Shown: positions 29,904 to 39,638, counted from the stretch's first letter. The stretch is 64,000 bases of DNA from Comamonadaceae bacterium (GCA_947476285.1 CANJPU010000006.1:1-64000), one strand, 5' to 3'. Program-made: numbers and translations. The notes: generated by a model from the letters alone, not told the origin.

Positions 29904-31088
29904 ATGCAACTCACCCACGAACATCTGGAAATCGCGCGCACCCTCAAGCGCTTCATCGACGAGCAGATCAATCCGCATGTGGATGAATGGGAGGCTGCCG
30001 AGATGTTTCCGGCGCACCAGGTGTTCAAGGGCCTGGGCCAACTGGGCTTGCTGGGGCTGACCAAGCCGGTAGAGTACGGCGGCGCGGGGCTGGACTATTC
30101 GTTTGCCATGACCATGGCAGAGGCCCTGGGCCATATCGAGTGCGGCGGCGTGCCCATGGCCATCGGGGTGCAGACCGACATGGCCACGCCAGCTCTGGCG
30201 CGCTGGGGCAGCGACGAATTGCGGCGTGATTTCCTCGCGCCAGCGATTGCAGGCGACGCCGTGGCTTGCATCGGTGTGAGCGAGCCTGGTGCGGGCAGCG
30301 ACGTGGCGGGCATCCAGGCGCGGGCGCACAAGGACGGTGACGATTACCTCATCACCGGTCAGAAGATGTGGATCACCAACAGTTTGCAGGCAGACTGGAT
30401 GTGCATGCTGGTCAACACCAGCGAGGGCCCTGTGCACAAGAACAAGTCACTGGTGATTGTGCCCATGCGGGACGGGCCCGGCGGCAAGCTCACACCGGGC
30501 ATTGAGCTGGCCGGAAAGATCCGCAAGATCGGCATGAATTCGTCAGACACAGGGCTCATCTATTTTGATCAGGTCCGGGTGCCCCAGCGCTATCGGATTG
30601 GGCAAGAAGGCCAGGGCTTCATCTACCAGATGCAGCAGTTTCAGGAGGAGCGGTTGTGGGCGGCAGCCAGTTGCCTGCAATCGCTGACCAACTGCATTCA
30701 GTGGACGATTGACTGGGCGCAAGAGCGCAAGCTGTTCGGTGCCTCGCTGGCCGATCAGCAGTGGGTGCAGTTCAAGCTGGCCGAGCTCAAGACCGAAGTG
30801 GAAAGCCTGCGGGCCCTGACCTGGCGCGCCTGCGAGTTGTATGTGGGTGGGCAGGATGTGTTGGAGCTGGCGTCAATGGCCAAGCTCAAGGCCGGCAGAC
30901 TCAACCGCATCGTGCCCGACACCTGCCTGCAATTCTGGGGTGGCATGGGCTTTACCTGGGACAACAAGATTTCACGCATGTACCGCGACGGGCGCCTGGC
31001 CTCCATCGGCGGTGGCGCAGACGAGGTCATGCTGGGGATAGTGGCCAGGATCATGGGTGTGGCCAAAAAACCCGCACCCAGGGCGTAG
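29904..31088 (+). CDS. Acyl-CoA dehydrogenase, short form
   Basis: A 394-residue acyl-CoA dehydrogenase of normal length. Seen: GVSEPGAGSDVAGIQARA for FAD and substrate contacts, LITGQKMWITNSLQADWMCML, QFQEERLWAAASCLQSL and the C-terminal QFWGGMGFTWDNKISRMYRDGR. The usual YEGT position reads SIGGGADEVM, so the catalytic base is probably the Glu of a different helix, as in isovaleryl-CoA-type enzymes. Substrate not determined. Confidence 0.9.
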   Translation: MQLTHEHLEIARTLKRFIDEQINPHVDEWEAAEMFPAHQVFKGLGQLGLLGLTKPVEYGGAGLDYSFAMTMAEALGHIECGGVPMAIGVQTDMATPALARWGSDELRRDFLAPAIAGDAVACIGVSEPGAGSDVAGIQARAHKDGDDYLITGQKMWITNSLQADWMCMLVNTSEGPVHKNKSLVIVPMRDGPGGKLTPGIELAGKIRKIGMNSSDTGLIYFDQVRVPQRYRIGQEGQGFIYQMQQFQEERLWAAASCLQSLTNCIQWTIDWAQERKLFGASLADQQWVQFKLAELKTEVESLRALTWRACELYVGGQDVLELASMAKLKAGRLNRIVPDTCLQFWGGMGFTWDNKISRMYRDGRLASIGGGADEVMLGIVARIMGVAKKPAPRA

Positions 31089-31112
31089 CAAGTCGTCGCG
31101 CTGCCGCCAGAG

Positions 31113-31118
31113 CACAAT
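31113..31118 (+). promoter_or_regulatory. Candidate -10 box set 7 bases before a start codon
   Basis: CACAAT at 31113-31118, then 7 bases, then the ATG at 31126. If this is the -10, transcription would begin at or next to the A of the start codon, giving a leaderless mRNA. Confidence 0.35.
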
Positions 31119-31125
31119 CAGCACC

Positions 31126-31611
31126 ATGACAAAGAAACAAGAAGCCAAGCCGACTGAGCTGGATGCGCAGTTCGCTGCCGCGCTCAAGTTGATGTTTGAG
31201 GAGAAGATCAAGTTCAACAAGGTGCTTGGACTGCAGATCACCAGCATCAAGTCGGGTAGCGCGACCGGCCGCATTGACATGAAGCCGGAGTTGGCAGGCC
31301 ACTTGACGCAGTACCGGCTTCATGGCGGCGTGGTCAGTGCGGTGCTTGACTCGCTCGGCGGCTTGGCCCTGATGGCTGAGGTCGGCGCACGGCACATAGG
31401 TGAGTCGGTCGCCCAGCGGGTGCAGCGTTGTCACAGGGTTGGCACCATCGACTTGCGGGTGGACTACCTGCGCCAAGCGATCAGCGAGCATTTTGAATTG
31501 CGCTCCGAAGTCGTTCGCATGGGCTCGCGGGTGGGTACGGTGCGCATGGAGTGCCTGTCGGCCTCCGGCGTACTCATCGCGGTTGGTTCGGGGGCGTACA
31601 TCGTCTCCTGA
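31126..31611 (+). CDS. Hotdog-fold thioesterase (YigI/PaaI family)
   Basis: A 161-residue single hotdog protein, expected to hydrolyse an acyl- or aryl-CoA thioester. The hotdog helix reads YRLHGGVVSAVLDSLGGLAL, with HGGV at the usual active-site position. The later strand IDLRVDYLRQAISEHFELRSEVVRMGSRVG is typical of YigI-like members. The ATG at 31126 is preferred because no ribosome site precedes upstream alternatives and a -10-like box sits 7 bases before it. Stop is 18 bases from the convergent permease gene. Confidence 0.85.
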   Translation: MTKKQEAKPTELDAQFAAALKLMFEEKIKFNKVLGLQITSIKSGSATGRIDMKPELAGHLTQYRLHGGVVSAVLDSLGGLALMAEVGARHIGESVAQRVQRCHRVGTIDLRVDYLRQAISEHFELRSEVVRMGSRVGTVRMECLSASGVLIAVGSGAYIVS

Positions 31612-31629
31612 GCGCGCGCCCAGCGGAGC

Positions 31630-32700
31630 CTACAGGCCCTTGCGCGAACGCGCGAAGATGTCCCACGCCGTGATGAACAAAGCCGCGATCACCGGGCCGA
31701 CGACGAAGCCGCTCAGGCCAAACACCGCCATGCCGCCAAGGGTGGCGATCAGCACCAGATAGTCGGGCAGGCGGGTGTCTTTGCCCACTAGAATCGGGCG
31801 CAGCAGGTTGTCCACCAGGCCGATCACCAGCACGCCCCATGCGGCCAGCCCGAGCGCCGGCACGGCATCACCCGTGATCAGCAGATACAGCGCAACGGGC
31901 CCCCAGACCAGGGCAGCGCCCACCGCTGGCAGCAGCGACAGCAGCGCCATGACCGTACCCCAGAGCAGCGCGCCTGAGATATCCAACACCCAGAAGGCCA
32001 GCCAGCCCAGCGCGCCTTGCACCAGGGCTACCAGCACATTGCCCTTCACGGTGGCTCGCACCACGGTGGCAAACTGGGTAAGCAGATGCCGGGTGTGCTC
32101 GGGCTCCAGCGGCAGCGCGCGCTCAGCTTGCACCGACAGGCTCTTGCCATCGCGCAGCAAGAAGAACAACAGGTAAAGCATCACGAACAGTTCGACCACG
32201 AACTCCAGCGTGTTTTGTCCGATGGTGAAGGCGTGCGCCGTCAGGGCCTGGGCGCTGGCGCCTAACGCCACAACAAATTTGCGCTGCATGGCGGCCAGGT
32301 CGGCTACGCCCCAACGTTCAAGCGCGGTATGGGCCCACGCGGGCAGGGCGTCGATGCCGTGCTGCAGATATTGTGCAATCCCGATCTCGCCGGAGCTCAG
32401 GCGCGCATAGAAGGCAGTGGCCTCGTGAACGACTGACACCGCCAGCAAAGCCATGGGCAGCAGCACACTCACCACGATCACCATCAGTGTGAACGCGGCG
32501 GCCCAGCCCGCGCGGCCCCGGCACAAGCGCACCATGCGCTCCTGCGCCGAGGCGAAAACGATGGCCATGAACACGGCCCAGGCCACCGCACCGAAAAGAG
32601 GCCACACCACCACGCAAAAGAGCACGGTCAAGATCACCAGCAGCCACAGAAGGGACTTGCTTTGCAGCGTTCTTGACTGAATGGGATCGGGTGGAGTCAT
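31630..32700 (-). CDS. AI-2E family transporter
   Basis: A 356-residue polytopic inner-membrane protein of the TqsA/YdiK/PerM family (PF01594), with about seven to eight hydrophobic segments. The central amphipathic region (ALTAHAFTIGQNTLEFVVELFVMLYLLFFLLRDG) and the C-terminal glycine-rich helix GLVDNLLRPILVGKDTRLPDYLVLIATLGG are family marks. Members export small molecules or ions; the substrate here is not known, and the family name should not be read as proof of AI-2 transport. Confidence 0.88.
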   Translation of the reverse strand: MTPPDPIQSRTLQSKSLLWLLVILTVLFCVVVWPLFGAVAWAVFMAIVFASAQERMVRLCRGRAGWAAAFTLMVIVVSVLLPMALLAVSVVHEATAFYARLSSGEIGIAQYLQHGIDALPAWAHTALERWGVADLAAMQRKFVVALGASAQALTAHAFTIGQNTLEFVVELFVMLYLLFFLLRDGKSLSVQAERALPLEPEHTRHLLTQFATVVRATVKGNVLVALVQGALGWLAFWVLDISGALLWGTVMALLSLLPAVGAALVWGPVALYLLITGDAVPALGLAAWGVLVIGLVDNLLRPILVGKDTRLPDYLVLIATLGGMAVFGLSGFVVGPVIAALFITAWDIFARSRKGL

Positions 32701-32750
32701 GACACGGTCGTTAATGAGAGACAGGGTACCACCCCGGCAAGGTCAACTGC

Positions 32751-32775
32751 AAAAACAAAAACCGCCCGAAGGCGG
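32751..32775 (-). terminator. Rho-independent terminator of the liv/acyl-CoA ligase operon
   Basis: Read on the minus strand, CCGCC-TTCG-GGCGG is followed by TTTTTGTTTTT. The 5-bp GC stem, UUCG tetraloop and U-rich tail are a textbook intrinsic terminator, 35 bases after the stop of the binding-protein gene. Confidence 0.9.
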
Positions 32776-32810
32776 CCTTTGCATGGTGAGACCGGTAGCT
32801 TCAGATGCGA

Positions 32811-33977
32811 TCAGGGCTTGACGTAGTCCGACACCACAGTCCACTTGCCGTTTTGAATCTGTGACAGCCGCGACTGATCGTTGCCAAGCCGCTTTTTGGC
32901 GGTGTAGGTGCTGCGGGCGCCGCCGAACATGTCTGCCTCAAAAGTCATGGTGTCCATGGCCTTTATGAAACTGTCAGTGGTGAGGTTGGCGCCGGCCTTT
33001 TGCGCGGCCTGAATGAACTGGTCGATGATGCTGTAGCCATAGACAGAGAACACGGTGGGATCTTCATTGAACATGGTCTTGTACTTGTTCGCCCAGAAGC
33101 GCAGTGGCTGCGATGCCTCATCCAGGTAAGGGTGTTGCACCGTGTGGGTGGCATATAGGCCGTCCATGGGCTTTCCGCCCAGCTTGTGGATCAGATCGGT
33201 GTAGGCTGCGCTCGAACCCAGGAAGGTGGGGTTGAACCCGGTCTTGCGGGCCTCTGCGATGGTGCCTATGGTCTCGCGAATGATGGTGCCTAGCACCACC
33301 AGATCGCAGCCCGAGGCTTTCATCCGGGCAACTTGCGATGAAAAATCAGTCGCACCGCGTTTGTAGCTGGTCTTCTCGGCCAACTCGGCATTGATGGTTT
33401 TCAGACCTGCCTCGGCACCGCGCAGCACTTCCAGCCCGAAGTCATCGTCCTGGTAGATGGTGCAGACCTTCTTGGCGCCTTTGTCCTTGATCATCTTGGG
33501 CAGTGCCAGTCGGATCTGGTCAAAGTAGGTGGCGGCGAAGGAGTACTTCAGCCTGTGCAGGGGCTCGTACATTTCGCGTGCTGCCGTGATCGGGAAGAAA
33601 TTCACGATGTTCTTTTCGAACTGCACCGGCATCGCAGCCAGATTGTGCGCCGTGCCCAGGTGGCCGGCCATGATGAAAATCTTGTCCTGGTTGACCAGCT
33701 TTTGCGCGGCCAGTACCGCCTTCTTGGGGTCGTAGCCGTCGTCTTCGGCGATGAGCCGCAGCTTGCGCCCATGGATGGCGCCCTGCTCGTTGAGTTCGGA
33801 GATGCGCAGCAACATGCCGTTGCGCGCCTGCTTGCCATAGCTGGCCAGCGGACCGGACATGTCCTGGATGGTGCCTATGAGGATCTCGTTTTTGCTGACG
33901 CCTTGCTGCTGCGCGCCGGCCAGTGTGCAAGCCAGAGCCAATGCGGCCAAGGCCAGGGTGGATTTCAGTTTCATCAT
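32811..33977 (-). CDS. Periplasmic substrate-binding protein, LivK type
   Basis: A 388-residue type I periplasmic binding protein with a signal peptide (MKLKSTLALAALALACTLAGA, cleavage near residue 23). Seen: EILIGTIQDMSGPLASYGKQARNGM, LRLIAEDDGYDPKKAV, a strong Leu/Ile/Val-receptor pattern. It is the last gene of the operon livHMGF-ligase-livK. The start is ATG at 33977 behind GGAG; a second ATG follows directly. The family binds amino acids but also aromatic and fatty acids, urea and amides. The adjacent acyl-CoA ligase hints at an organic acid. Confidence 0.9.
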   Translation of the reverse strand: MMKLKSTLALAALALACTLAGAQQQGVSKNEILIGTIQDMSGPLASYGKQARNGMLLRISELNEQGAIHGRKLRLIAEDDGYDPKKAVLAAQKLVNQDKIFIMAGHLGTAHNLAAMPVQFEKNIVNFFPITAAREMYEPLHRLKYSFAATYFDQIRLALPKMIKDKGAKKVCTIYQDDDFGLEVLRGAEAGLKTINAELAEKTSYKRGATDFSSQVARMKASGCDLVVLGTIIRETIGTIAEARKTGFNPTFLGSSAAYTDLIHKLGGKPMDGLYATHTVQHPYLDEASQPLRFWANKYKTMFNEDPTVFSVYGYSIIDQFIQAAQKAGANLTTDSFIKAMDTMTFEADMFGGARSTYTAKKRLGNDQSRLSQIQNGKWTVVSDYVKP

Positions 33978-33998
33978 CGTCTCCTTGGGGCTAAAAAA

Positions 33999-35855
33999 TC
34001 AGACATACATCGCCTCGATCTGCGGGGCGTATTTTTGCTGAACCAGTTTGCGTTTGAGTTTCATGGTGGGGGTCAGTTCCTCGTCCTCGGCTGAAAGCTG
34101 CGTGTCCAGCAGAAAGAACTTCTTGATCTGCTCGACGCGGGCGAATTTCTTGTTCACCCGGTCGAGTTCGGCCTGTATCAGGGCCTGCACCTCAGGCGCG
34201 CGTGTCAGGCTGGCGTAGTTGCTAAAGGGCACGTCGTGGTCCTGCGCATATTTTTCAACGTTTTCCTGGTCGATCATGACGATGGCTGTGAGGTAGGGCT
34301 TTTTGTCGCCAATGACCACCGCATCGGTAATGTAGGGCGAGAATTTCAGTTCGTTCTCAAGTTCGCTCGGCGTGATGTTCTTGCCGCCAGCCGTGATGAT
34401 GATGTCCTTCATGCGATCTGTGATCCGGAAGAACCCGTCCTCGTCCATCGTTCCCACATCGCCGGTGTGCAGCCAGCCGTCCGCATCCAGCGCCTCGGCG
34501 GTTTTTTCGGGTTGGTTCAGATAGCCCATGAACAAGTTGTCCCCACGTACCAGCAGCTCTGCGGTTTGCGGATCGAGCTTCACTTCGTTGTAGATGCAGG
34601 CCGGACCAATGGTACCGGGCTTGATCTTGTGCGGCGGTATCGCGGTGGCGGCGCCAGTGCATTCGGTCTGGCCCCAACCTTCGATCATGGGTACGCCCAG
34701 GTCCAGGTACCAGCGCACAAGGTCTGGTGAAATCGGTGCGGCACCGGTCAGCAGCACGCGGGCGCGGTGAATGCCGATGAGCTTGCGCACATTGTCCAGC
34801 GCCAGCAGGCGGGCCAGGCGGAACTGCAGCTTGAGCGGCCAGGGCACAGGCCGCCCATCCAGAACCTTCTGCGCGACCCGGTGGCCCACGCCGATGGCCC
34901 ATGCATAGGCGGCCTGTTGCAGGGCCCCGGCTTCCTTTAGCGTGATCAGCACGCCGGAATAGAACTTCTCCCAGATCCGGGGCACGGCGGTGAGGATGGT
35001 GGGTGCGATCTCGCGCACATTCTCAGGCACGGTCTCGGGATTCTCCACAAAGTTAAGGCGCGCGCCGGTGTACAGCGCGAAATAGGCGCCACCCACGCGT
35101 TCGACCACATGGCAAAGCGGCAGAAAGCACATGCGTTCATCCGCATCGGTCTGAGGCAGCACGGTTGCGTAACCCCGCGCAGTGAACGCCAGCGCATGGT
35201 GGCTGAGCATGGCGCCCTTGGGGCGGCCTGTGGTGCCGCTGGTGTAGATCAGAATGGCCAGGGCCTGCGGTTGGCACGCCAGTACGCGTTGTTGTATCAG
35301 CTCGGGTTGGCGCGAGTTGAGCTCGCGACCCAGCGCGCGCAAGTCGTCCAGGCTGATGACGCCGGGGTCGCCGAGGCCGTGCAGGCCATCCATGTTGAAC
35401 ACGATGATCTTGCTCAGCAGCGGCAGGTGGGGCCGCACTTCCAACGCCTTGTCGAGCTGCTCGTCGTCTTCCACGAAAAGAAACTGCGTGCGCGAGTCTT
35501 CGCAAAGGTATTGCACTTGCCCTGCCGCGTCGGTGGGGTAGATGCCATTGGTCACCGCGCCGCAACTGAGGATGGCCAGATCGCACAAGACCCATTCGAC
35601 CAGGGTGTTGGAAAGTATGGATGCGGTCTGGCCGGGTTGCAGACCCAGGCTCAGCAGGCCGCCGGCGATCTCTCGCACCGCCTCGCCGGTTTGCTGCCAG
35701 GTCCAGCTCCGCCAGATGCCAAATTCCTTCTGACGCAGCCAGACCTTGGGGCCGCGCTTTTCCACGCCCTTCCAGAACATGGCGGGAATCGTGTCGCCTT
35801 CGAGCACCACGGTACCGTCGGGCTGAATTGGCGTGCTGTCCCAGAGATTGTTCAT
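33999..35855 (-). CDS. Long-chain acyl-CoA synthetase (AMP-binding)
   Basis: A 618-residue ANL-superfamily ligase that activates a carboxylic acid with ATP and CoA. The P-loop is YTSGTTGRPKG (204-214); GWGQTECTGA and the hinge TGDVGTMDEDGFFRITDRMKD follow, with the C-terminal ITPSELE and LTPTMKLKRK lysine region. The architecture is that of the FadD15/LACS group, usually peripheral to the membrane. It lies 8 bases after livF in the same operon and before the binding protein, so uptake and activation of one substrate appear linked. Confidence 0.9.
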   Translation of the reverse strand: MNNLWDSTPIQPDGTVVLEGDTIPAMFWKGVEKRGPKVWLRQKEFGIWRSWTWQQTGEAVREIAGGLLSLGLQPGQTASILSNTLVEWVLCDLAILSCGAVTNGIYPTDAAGQVQYLCEDSRTQFLFVEDDEQLDKALEVRPHLPLLSKIIVFNMDGLHGLGDPGVISLDDLRALGRELNSRQPELIQQRVLACQPQALAILIYTSGTTGRPKGAMLSHHALAFTARGYATVLPQTDADERMCFLPLCHVVERVGGAYFALYTGARLNFVENPETVPENVREIAPTILTAVPRIWEKFYSGVLITLKEAGALQQAAYAWAIGVGHRVAQKVLDGRPVPWPLKLQFRLARLLALDNVRKLIGIHRARVLLTGAAPISPDLVRWYLDLGVPMIEGWGQTECTGAATAIPPHKIKPGTIGPACIYNEVKLDPQTAELLVRGDNLFMGYLNQPEKTAEALDADGWLHTGDVGTMDEDGFFRITDRMKDIIITAGGKNITPSELENELKFSPYITDAVVIGDKKPYLTAIVMIDQENVEKYAQDHDVPFSNYASLTRAPEVQALIQAELDRVNKKFARVEQIKKFFLLDTQLSAEDEELTPTMKLKRKLVQQKYAPQIEAMYV

Positions 35856-35863
35856 ATCGTGCC

Positions 35864-36661
35864 TTATCTCCAGTTCTTCTTCTTTTTCCAGCGCCGCTCA
35901 CCCCGCACCCCGGCTTCCTTCAAGCCCAGGTAGAACTCCTTGATGTCTTCTTTTTCGAGGAGGCGGGCGCAGGTGTCTTCCATGACGATGCGTCCGTTTT
36001 CCAGTACGTAGCCGTAGTCTGATGCATTGAGCGCCATGTTGGCGTTCTGCTCCACCAGCAAGATGGTGGTACCGCGCTCGCGGTTGATGCGCACCACGAT
36101 TTCGAAGATCTCTCGTGTGAGCTTGGGCGACAAACCCAGGCTGGGTTCGTCCAGCAAGATCAGATCGGGCGAAGCCATCAGCGCGCGGGAGATTGCCAGC
36201 ATCTGCTGCTGACCACCGGAGAGCAGTCCTGCATCCTGCGATGCCCGCTCGCTCAGAATCGGGAAGTAGCGGTACACCACCTCCATGTCGCGCGCCACGC
36301 CGTCAGGGTCGGATCGCGTGTAGGCGCCCATCAGCAAGTTGTCACGCACCGACAGCAGAGGAAACACTTCTCGTCCCTCGGGCACATGCGACAAGCCCTG
36401 CCTGACGATGTAGGCGGGATCGCGCGAGGTGATGTCCTCGCCCTTGAATTCGATGCTGCCCTTGCGCGGATCGATGATGCCCGAGATGGTCTTGAGGATG
36501 GTGGTCTTGCCCGCGCCGTTGGAGCCCAGCACGGTGGCGATCTCGCCGCGCCTGACCTGCAGGCTGACGCCGCGGATGGCTTTGATCGGCCCGTATGCCG
36601 ACTCCACATTCTGTAGCTTGAGCACGGGCAGGTCGCTCACGGGTGGCGGGCTCTGGCTCAT
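35864..36661 (-). CDS. livF: Branched-chain-amino-acid-type ABC transporter ATPase
   Basis: A 265-residue LivF ATPase. Walker A GSNGAGKTT (46-54), signature LSGGQQQML, Walker B LILLDEPSLGLSP and H-loop region LLVEQNANMAL (Gln in place of the common His, as in other LivF). The C-terminus ends in a lysine-rich tail (RRWKKKKNWR), a little longer than in E. coli LivF. Its start overlaps the livG stop by 4 bases. Confidence 0.92.
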   Translation of the reverse strand: MSQSPPPVSDLPVLKLQNVESAYGPIKAIRGVSLQVRRGEIATVLGSNGAGKTTILKTISGIIDPRKGSIEFKGEDITSRDPAYIVRQGLSHVPEGREVFPLLSVRDNLLMGAYTRSDPDGVARDMEVVYRYFPILSERASQDAGLLSGGQQQMLAISRALMASPDLILLDEPSLGLSPKLTREIFEIVVRINRERGTTILLVEQNANMALNASDYGYVLENGRIVMEDTCARLLEKEDIKEFYLGLKEAGVRGERRWKKKKNWR

Positions 36662-37467
36662 GCGGGGCCCCTGCGCAGAAAGGATATGTCATCGGTCACG
36701 CCCAGATAGGCTTCGATCACGCCGGGATGGGTCTGCACCTCGCTCGGGCTGCCCATGGCCAGCACCTGGCCCTGGTTCATGGCCAGCACCCTGTCGGAGA
36801 CCTTGGACACCAGACTCATGTCGTGCTCGACCATCAGAACCGTGATGCCCAGGTCGTTTTTGATGTCCTGTATCCAGAAGGCCATGTCTTCGGTCTCCTC
36901 GACATTCAGGCCAGAAGACGGCTCGTCCAGCAGCAGCAGACGCGGCTCTGTACAAAGAGCGCGGGCGAGTTCGACAACTTTGCGCACGCCATAGGGCAGG
37001 CCAGCGACCAGCGAATCCCGGTAGTGCTGCAAATCGAGGAAGTCAATGACTTCTTCGACCTTGCGGCGTGCGTCGATCTCGGCGGCCCGGGTTTTGCGGG
37101 TGAAGACGAGGTCACTCCACATGCCGGTGCGGCGGTGAATATGGCGCCCGATCAGCAGGTTGTGAAGCACGCTCGCATGCTCGAACAGCTCAATGTTCTG
37201 GAAGGTGCGGGCAATACCCATGGATGCCACCTTGTGCGGCGGCTGCTCGGTCAGGACGGCGCCCTCGTACTCAATGTGTCCGTGGGTGGGGTTGTAGATG
37301 CGGCTGATCAGATTGAACACGGTGGTCTTGCCGGCGCCGTTCGGCCCAATGAGCGTGAACACTTCACCGCGCCGAACTTCGAAACTCACGTCGCTGACAG
37401 CCAACACCCCGCCAAAGCGCACGCTGAGGTTCTTGGCCGAGAGCAAGATATTGTTGTCGGACGTCAT
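36658..37467 (-). CDS. livG: Branched-chain-amino-acid-type ABC transporter ATPase
   Basis: A 269-residue LivG ATPase. Walker [10 protein letters not shown] (41-49), [10 protein letters not shown] for the Q-loop area, [15 protein letters not shown] as the degenerate signature and [12 protein letters not shown] as Walker B, with [17 protein letters not shown]. The signature reads LPYGVRK rather than LSGGQ, as is normal for LivG. It overlaps livM and livF by 4 bases each. Confidence 0.92.
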   Translation of the reverse strand: MTSDNNILLSAKNLSVRFGGVLAVSDVSFEVRRGEVFTLIGPNGAGKTTVFNLISRIYNPTHGHIEYEGAVLTEQPPHKVASMGIARTFQNIELFEHASVLHNLLIGRHIHRRTGMWSDLVFTRKTRAAEIDARRKVEEVIDFLDLQHYRDSLVAGLPYGVRKVVELARALCTEPRLLLLDEPSSGLNVEETEDMAFWIQDIKNDLGITVLMVEHDMSLVSKVSDRVLAMNQGQVLAMGSPSEVQTHPGVIEAYLGVTDDISFLRRGPA

Positions 37468-38540
37468 TTCAATCGTTCCGATTTCTGGAAAGCTTTCTGC
37501 CTTTTGAACAAGCCCTTGCGATAGAAAGGAAAGAGCTGCAGATAAGTGCGCATCTTGACCCAGCGTCCGTAAATGCCCAGTGGCTCAAACAGCACAAAAC
37601 CGATCAGCACCAGCCCGTACACCAATCCCTGCAGGCCCGGCGCCTGGCCGATGAGTGGCGGTAACTGGTCTTTGGTCAATGCGATCAATTGCGGCATGGA
37701 AATGAGAAAGATCGCACCCAGGAAGGCCCCATGCACCGAGCCCAGTCCGCCTATCACCACCATCAACAGCAGGTCGATCGAGTGCAAGATGTTGAACTGC
37801 TCAGGCGAGATGAAAGACAGCTTGTGCGCGTACAGCGCGCCGCCAATTCCCGCCAGCGCGGCCGACAAGGCGAAAGACAGTGTCTTGTAGCGGGCCAGGT
37901 GAATGCCCATGCTCTGCGCCGAGATCTCCGAATCGCGAATGGCCACGAAAGCCCGACCCGTGGAGGAGCGCAGCAAATTCAAAATGCCCAGCGTGCTCAG
38001 TACCGCGATGAACAGGCAGAGGAAATAAAAGCCTTCTGCTGAATCGACCTTGTAGCCGAACAGGTCGGGCTGCTTGATGTGAATGCCCGAGTTCCCGCCA
38101 GTGACTGACTCCCAGCGCGCCAGTACCTCCTCCACGATAAAACCGAAGGACAGAGTGGCGATGCCCAAATAGATGCCCTTGACCCGCAGCGCGGGCAGGC
38201 CGACGATCACGCCCACCGCGGCAGACAGCATGGCCGCCAGCGCCAATGCGATCGGAAAGGGAACGCCCATGTTGGAGAACACCGCGTGCGTGTAGGCGCC
38301 CACGCCCAGGAAAGCCGCATGGCCCAGGGAGAAAAGGCCGGTGAAGCCAGCCAGCAGCATTAGGCCCAGGCCAACGATTCCGTAGATCAGCACAAAGGTG
38401 AGCTGGGCCAGCCAGTACTCCGGGAACAACCAGGGCGCGGCAAAAAGCAGCAGCAGCATCGCGCCGTACCAGCACACATGGCCTGGGTGCTTGGCCAGTT
38501 GGATGTCCTGGTTGTAGTCGGTCTTGAAGATAAAGCGCAT
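37464..38540 (-). CDS. livM: Branched-chain-amino-acid-type ABC transporter permease
   Basis: A 358-residue polytopic permease with about eight to ten hydrophobic segments. The EAA-like loop region [42 protein letters not shown] is diagnostic of LivM, as is [15 protein letters not shown]. It pairs with LivH to form the membrane channel. The stop overlaps the livG start (ATGA). Confidence 0.92.
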   Translation of the reverse strand: MRFIFKTDYNQDIQLAKHPGHVCWYGAMLLLLFAAPWLFPEYWLAQLTFVLIYGIVGLGLMLLAGFTGLFSLGHAAFLGVGAYTHAVFSNMGVPFPIALALAAMLSAAVGVIVGLPALRVKGIYLGIATLSFGFIVEEVLARWESVTGGNSGIHIKQPDLFGYKVDSAEGFYFLCLFIAVLSTLGILNLLRSSTGRAFVAIRDSEISAQSMGIHLARYKTLSFALSAALAGIGGALYAHKLSFISPEQFNILHSIDLLLMVVIGGLGSVHGAFLGAIFLISMPQLIALTKDQLPPLIGQAPGLQGLVYGLVLIGFVLFEPLGIYGRWVKMRTYLQLFPFYRKGLFKRQKAFQKSERLK

Positions 38541-38570
38541 GTCAGTTGCCGTTTCTTTCCGTCTTGTGGG

Positions 38571-39452
38571 CTAGACCTTCTTGCGCAGCTTTTCACCGAA
38601 CAGGCCGTTGGGTTTGACCATCAGCATGATCAGCACGACGATGTAGGCGGCGATGTCCTTGAAGCCCTGGGGCAGGTAGAACCCCGAGAGCGACTCCACG
38701 ATGCCGATGATCAGCCCGCCCACGATGGCGCCTGGCAGACTGCCAAACCCGCCGACCACCGCTGCCGGGAAGGCCTTCAGGCCAATGAAGCCCATGTTGG
38801 CGTGAACGAATGTAATGGGCGCAAGCAGCAGGCCGGCAATCGCCGCCACCGCAGATGCAAGACCCCACACCAGGCCATTGAGCTGCTTGACCGGAATGCC
38901 CATGTAGTAGGCTGCCAACTGGTTTTGCGACGAAGCCTGCATTGCAATGCCTACCTTGCTGTACTTGAAGATGGCAAACAGCAGCAGGCATAGCAAGCTG
39001 GTCGCGCCGATCACCACCAGTTGTTCGGCATTGAGCACCAATGGGCCGGTGTTCCAGACTTGATCCTTGTAGGGCACCTGCAAGGTGTGGGTTTCGGTGC
39101 CGATGCCGGGAATCATGGTGATCAGCCCGCGCGACACGTAGCCGATGCCGATGGTGAGCATGACGATTGAAAAGGCTGGCTGACCCAGGATGGGCCGGAT
39201 CACGATGCGTTCGAGCAGCACACCGAACACGGCCATCGCCGCGATGGCGCTCGGCACAGCCAACCAGTAGGGAAAACCCAGAAAGGTCATGGCTGCCAGA
39301 GCGCAGAACGCGCCCAGCATCATCAACTCGCCCTGCGCAAAGCTGACCGTCTCCGTGGCCTTGTAGATGAGTACGAAGCCCAACGCGATCAAACCGTAGA
39401 TGCACCCCTGGGCTGTTCCGCTGATCACCAATTGAACGAATTGCACTGTCAA
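38571..39452 (-). CDS. livH: Branched-chain-amino-acid-type ABC transporter permease
   Basis: A 293-residue permease with eight or so hydrophobic segments. Seen: GTAQGCIYGLIALGFVLIYKATETVSFAQGELMMLGAF at the N-terminus, AMQASSQNQLAAYYMGIPVKQLNGLVWGLASAVAAIAG, and GGFGSLPGAIVGGLIIGIVES at the C-terminus, all typical of LivH. No ATG fits: the start is TTG at 39452 or GTG at 39446. First gene of the operon; a 12-bp tandem repeat lies about 150 bases upstream. Confidence 0.9.
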   Translation of the reverse strand: MTVQFVQLVISGTAQGCIYGLIALGFVLIYKATETVSFAQGELMMLGAFCALAAMTFLGFPYWLAVPSAIAAMAVFGVLLERIVIRPILGQPAFSIVMLTIGIGYVSRGLITMIPGIGTETHTLQVPYKDQVWNTGPLVLNAEQLVVIGATSLLCLLLFAIFKYSKVGIAMQASSQNQLAAYYMGIPVKQLNGLVWGLASAVAAIAGLLLAPITFVHANMGFIGLKAFPAAVVGGFGSLPGAIVGGLIIGIVESLSGFYLPQGFKDIAAYIVVLIMLMVKPNGLFGEKLRKKV

Positions 39453-39602
39453 TCCATCGTAGAGCCTTGTACTGCGGTTATAGCTGCCGGTACAAGCACG
39501 GCGCTACAGGGTTGGCCCGCATGTGGTGTCGCCGATTGGACCAATTCGGGTGGGTGTTTACCCGTGCCTGGGCAGAGCGCGTGGCTGGCCGGCGTCGTCA
39601 AT

Positions 39603-39638
39603 GGCATTGCAATCGGCATTGCAATCCGCATTGCAATC
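39603..39638. repeat. Three tandem 12-bp repeats containing the palindrome ATTGCAAT
   Basis: GGCATTGCAATC at 39603-39614 and 39615-39626, then CGCATTGCAATC at 39627-39638. Each unit holds the perfect 8-bp palindrome ATTGCAAT. Such phased palindromes may bind a regulator in several copies, or the tract may be a slippage-prone simple repeat. Confidence 0.8.

Noticed and set aside
39603..39638. CRISPR-like array
   Set aside because: Units are 12 bp with no spacers and no cas genes are present.
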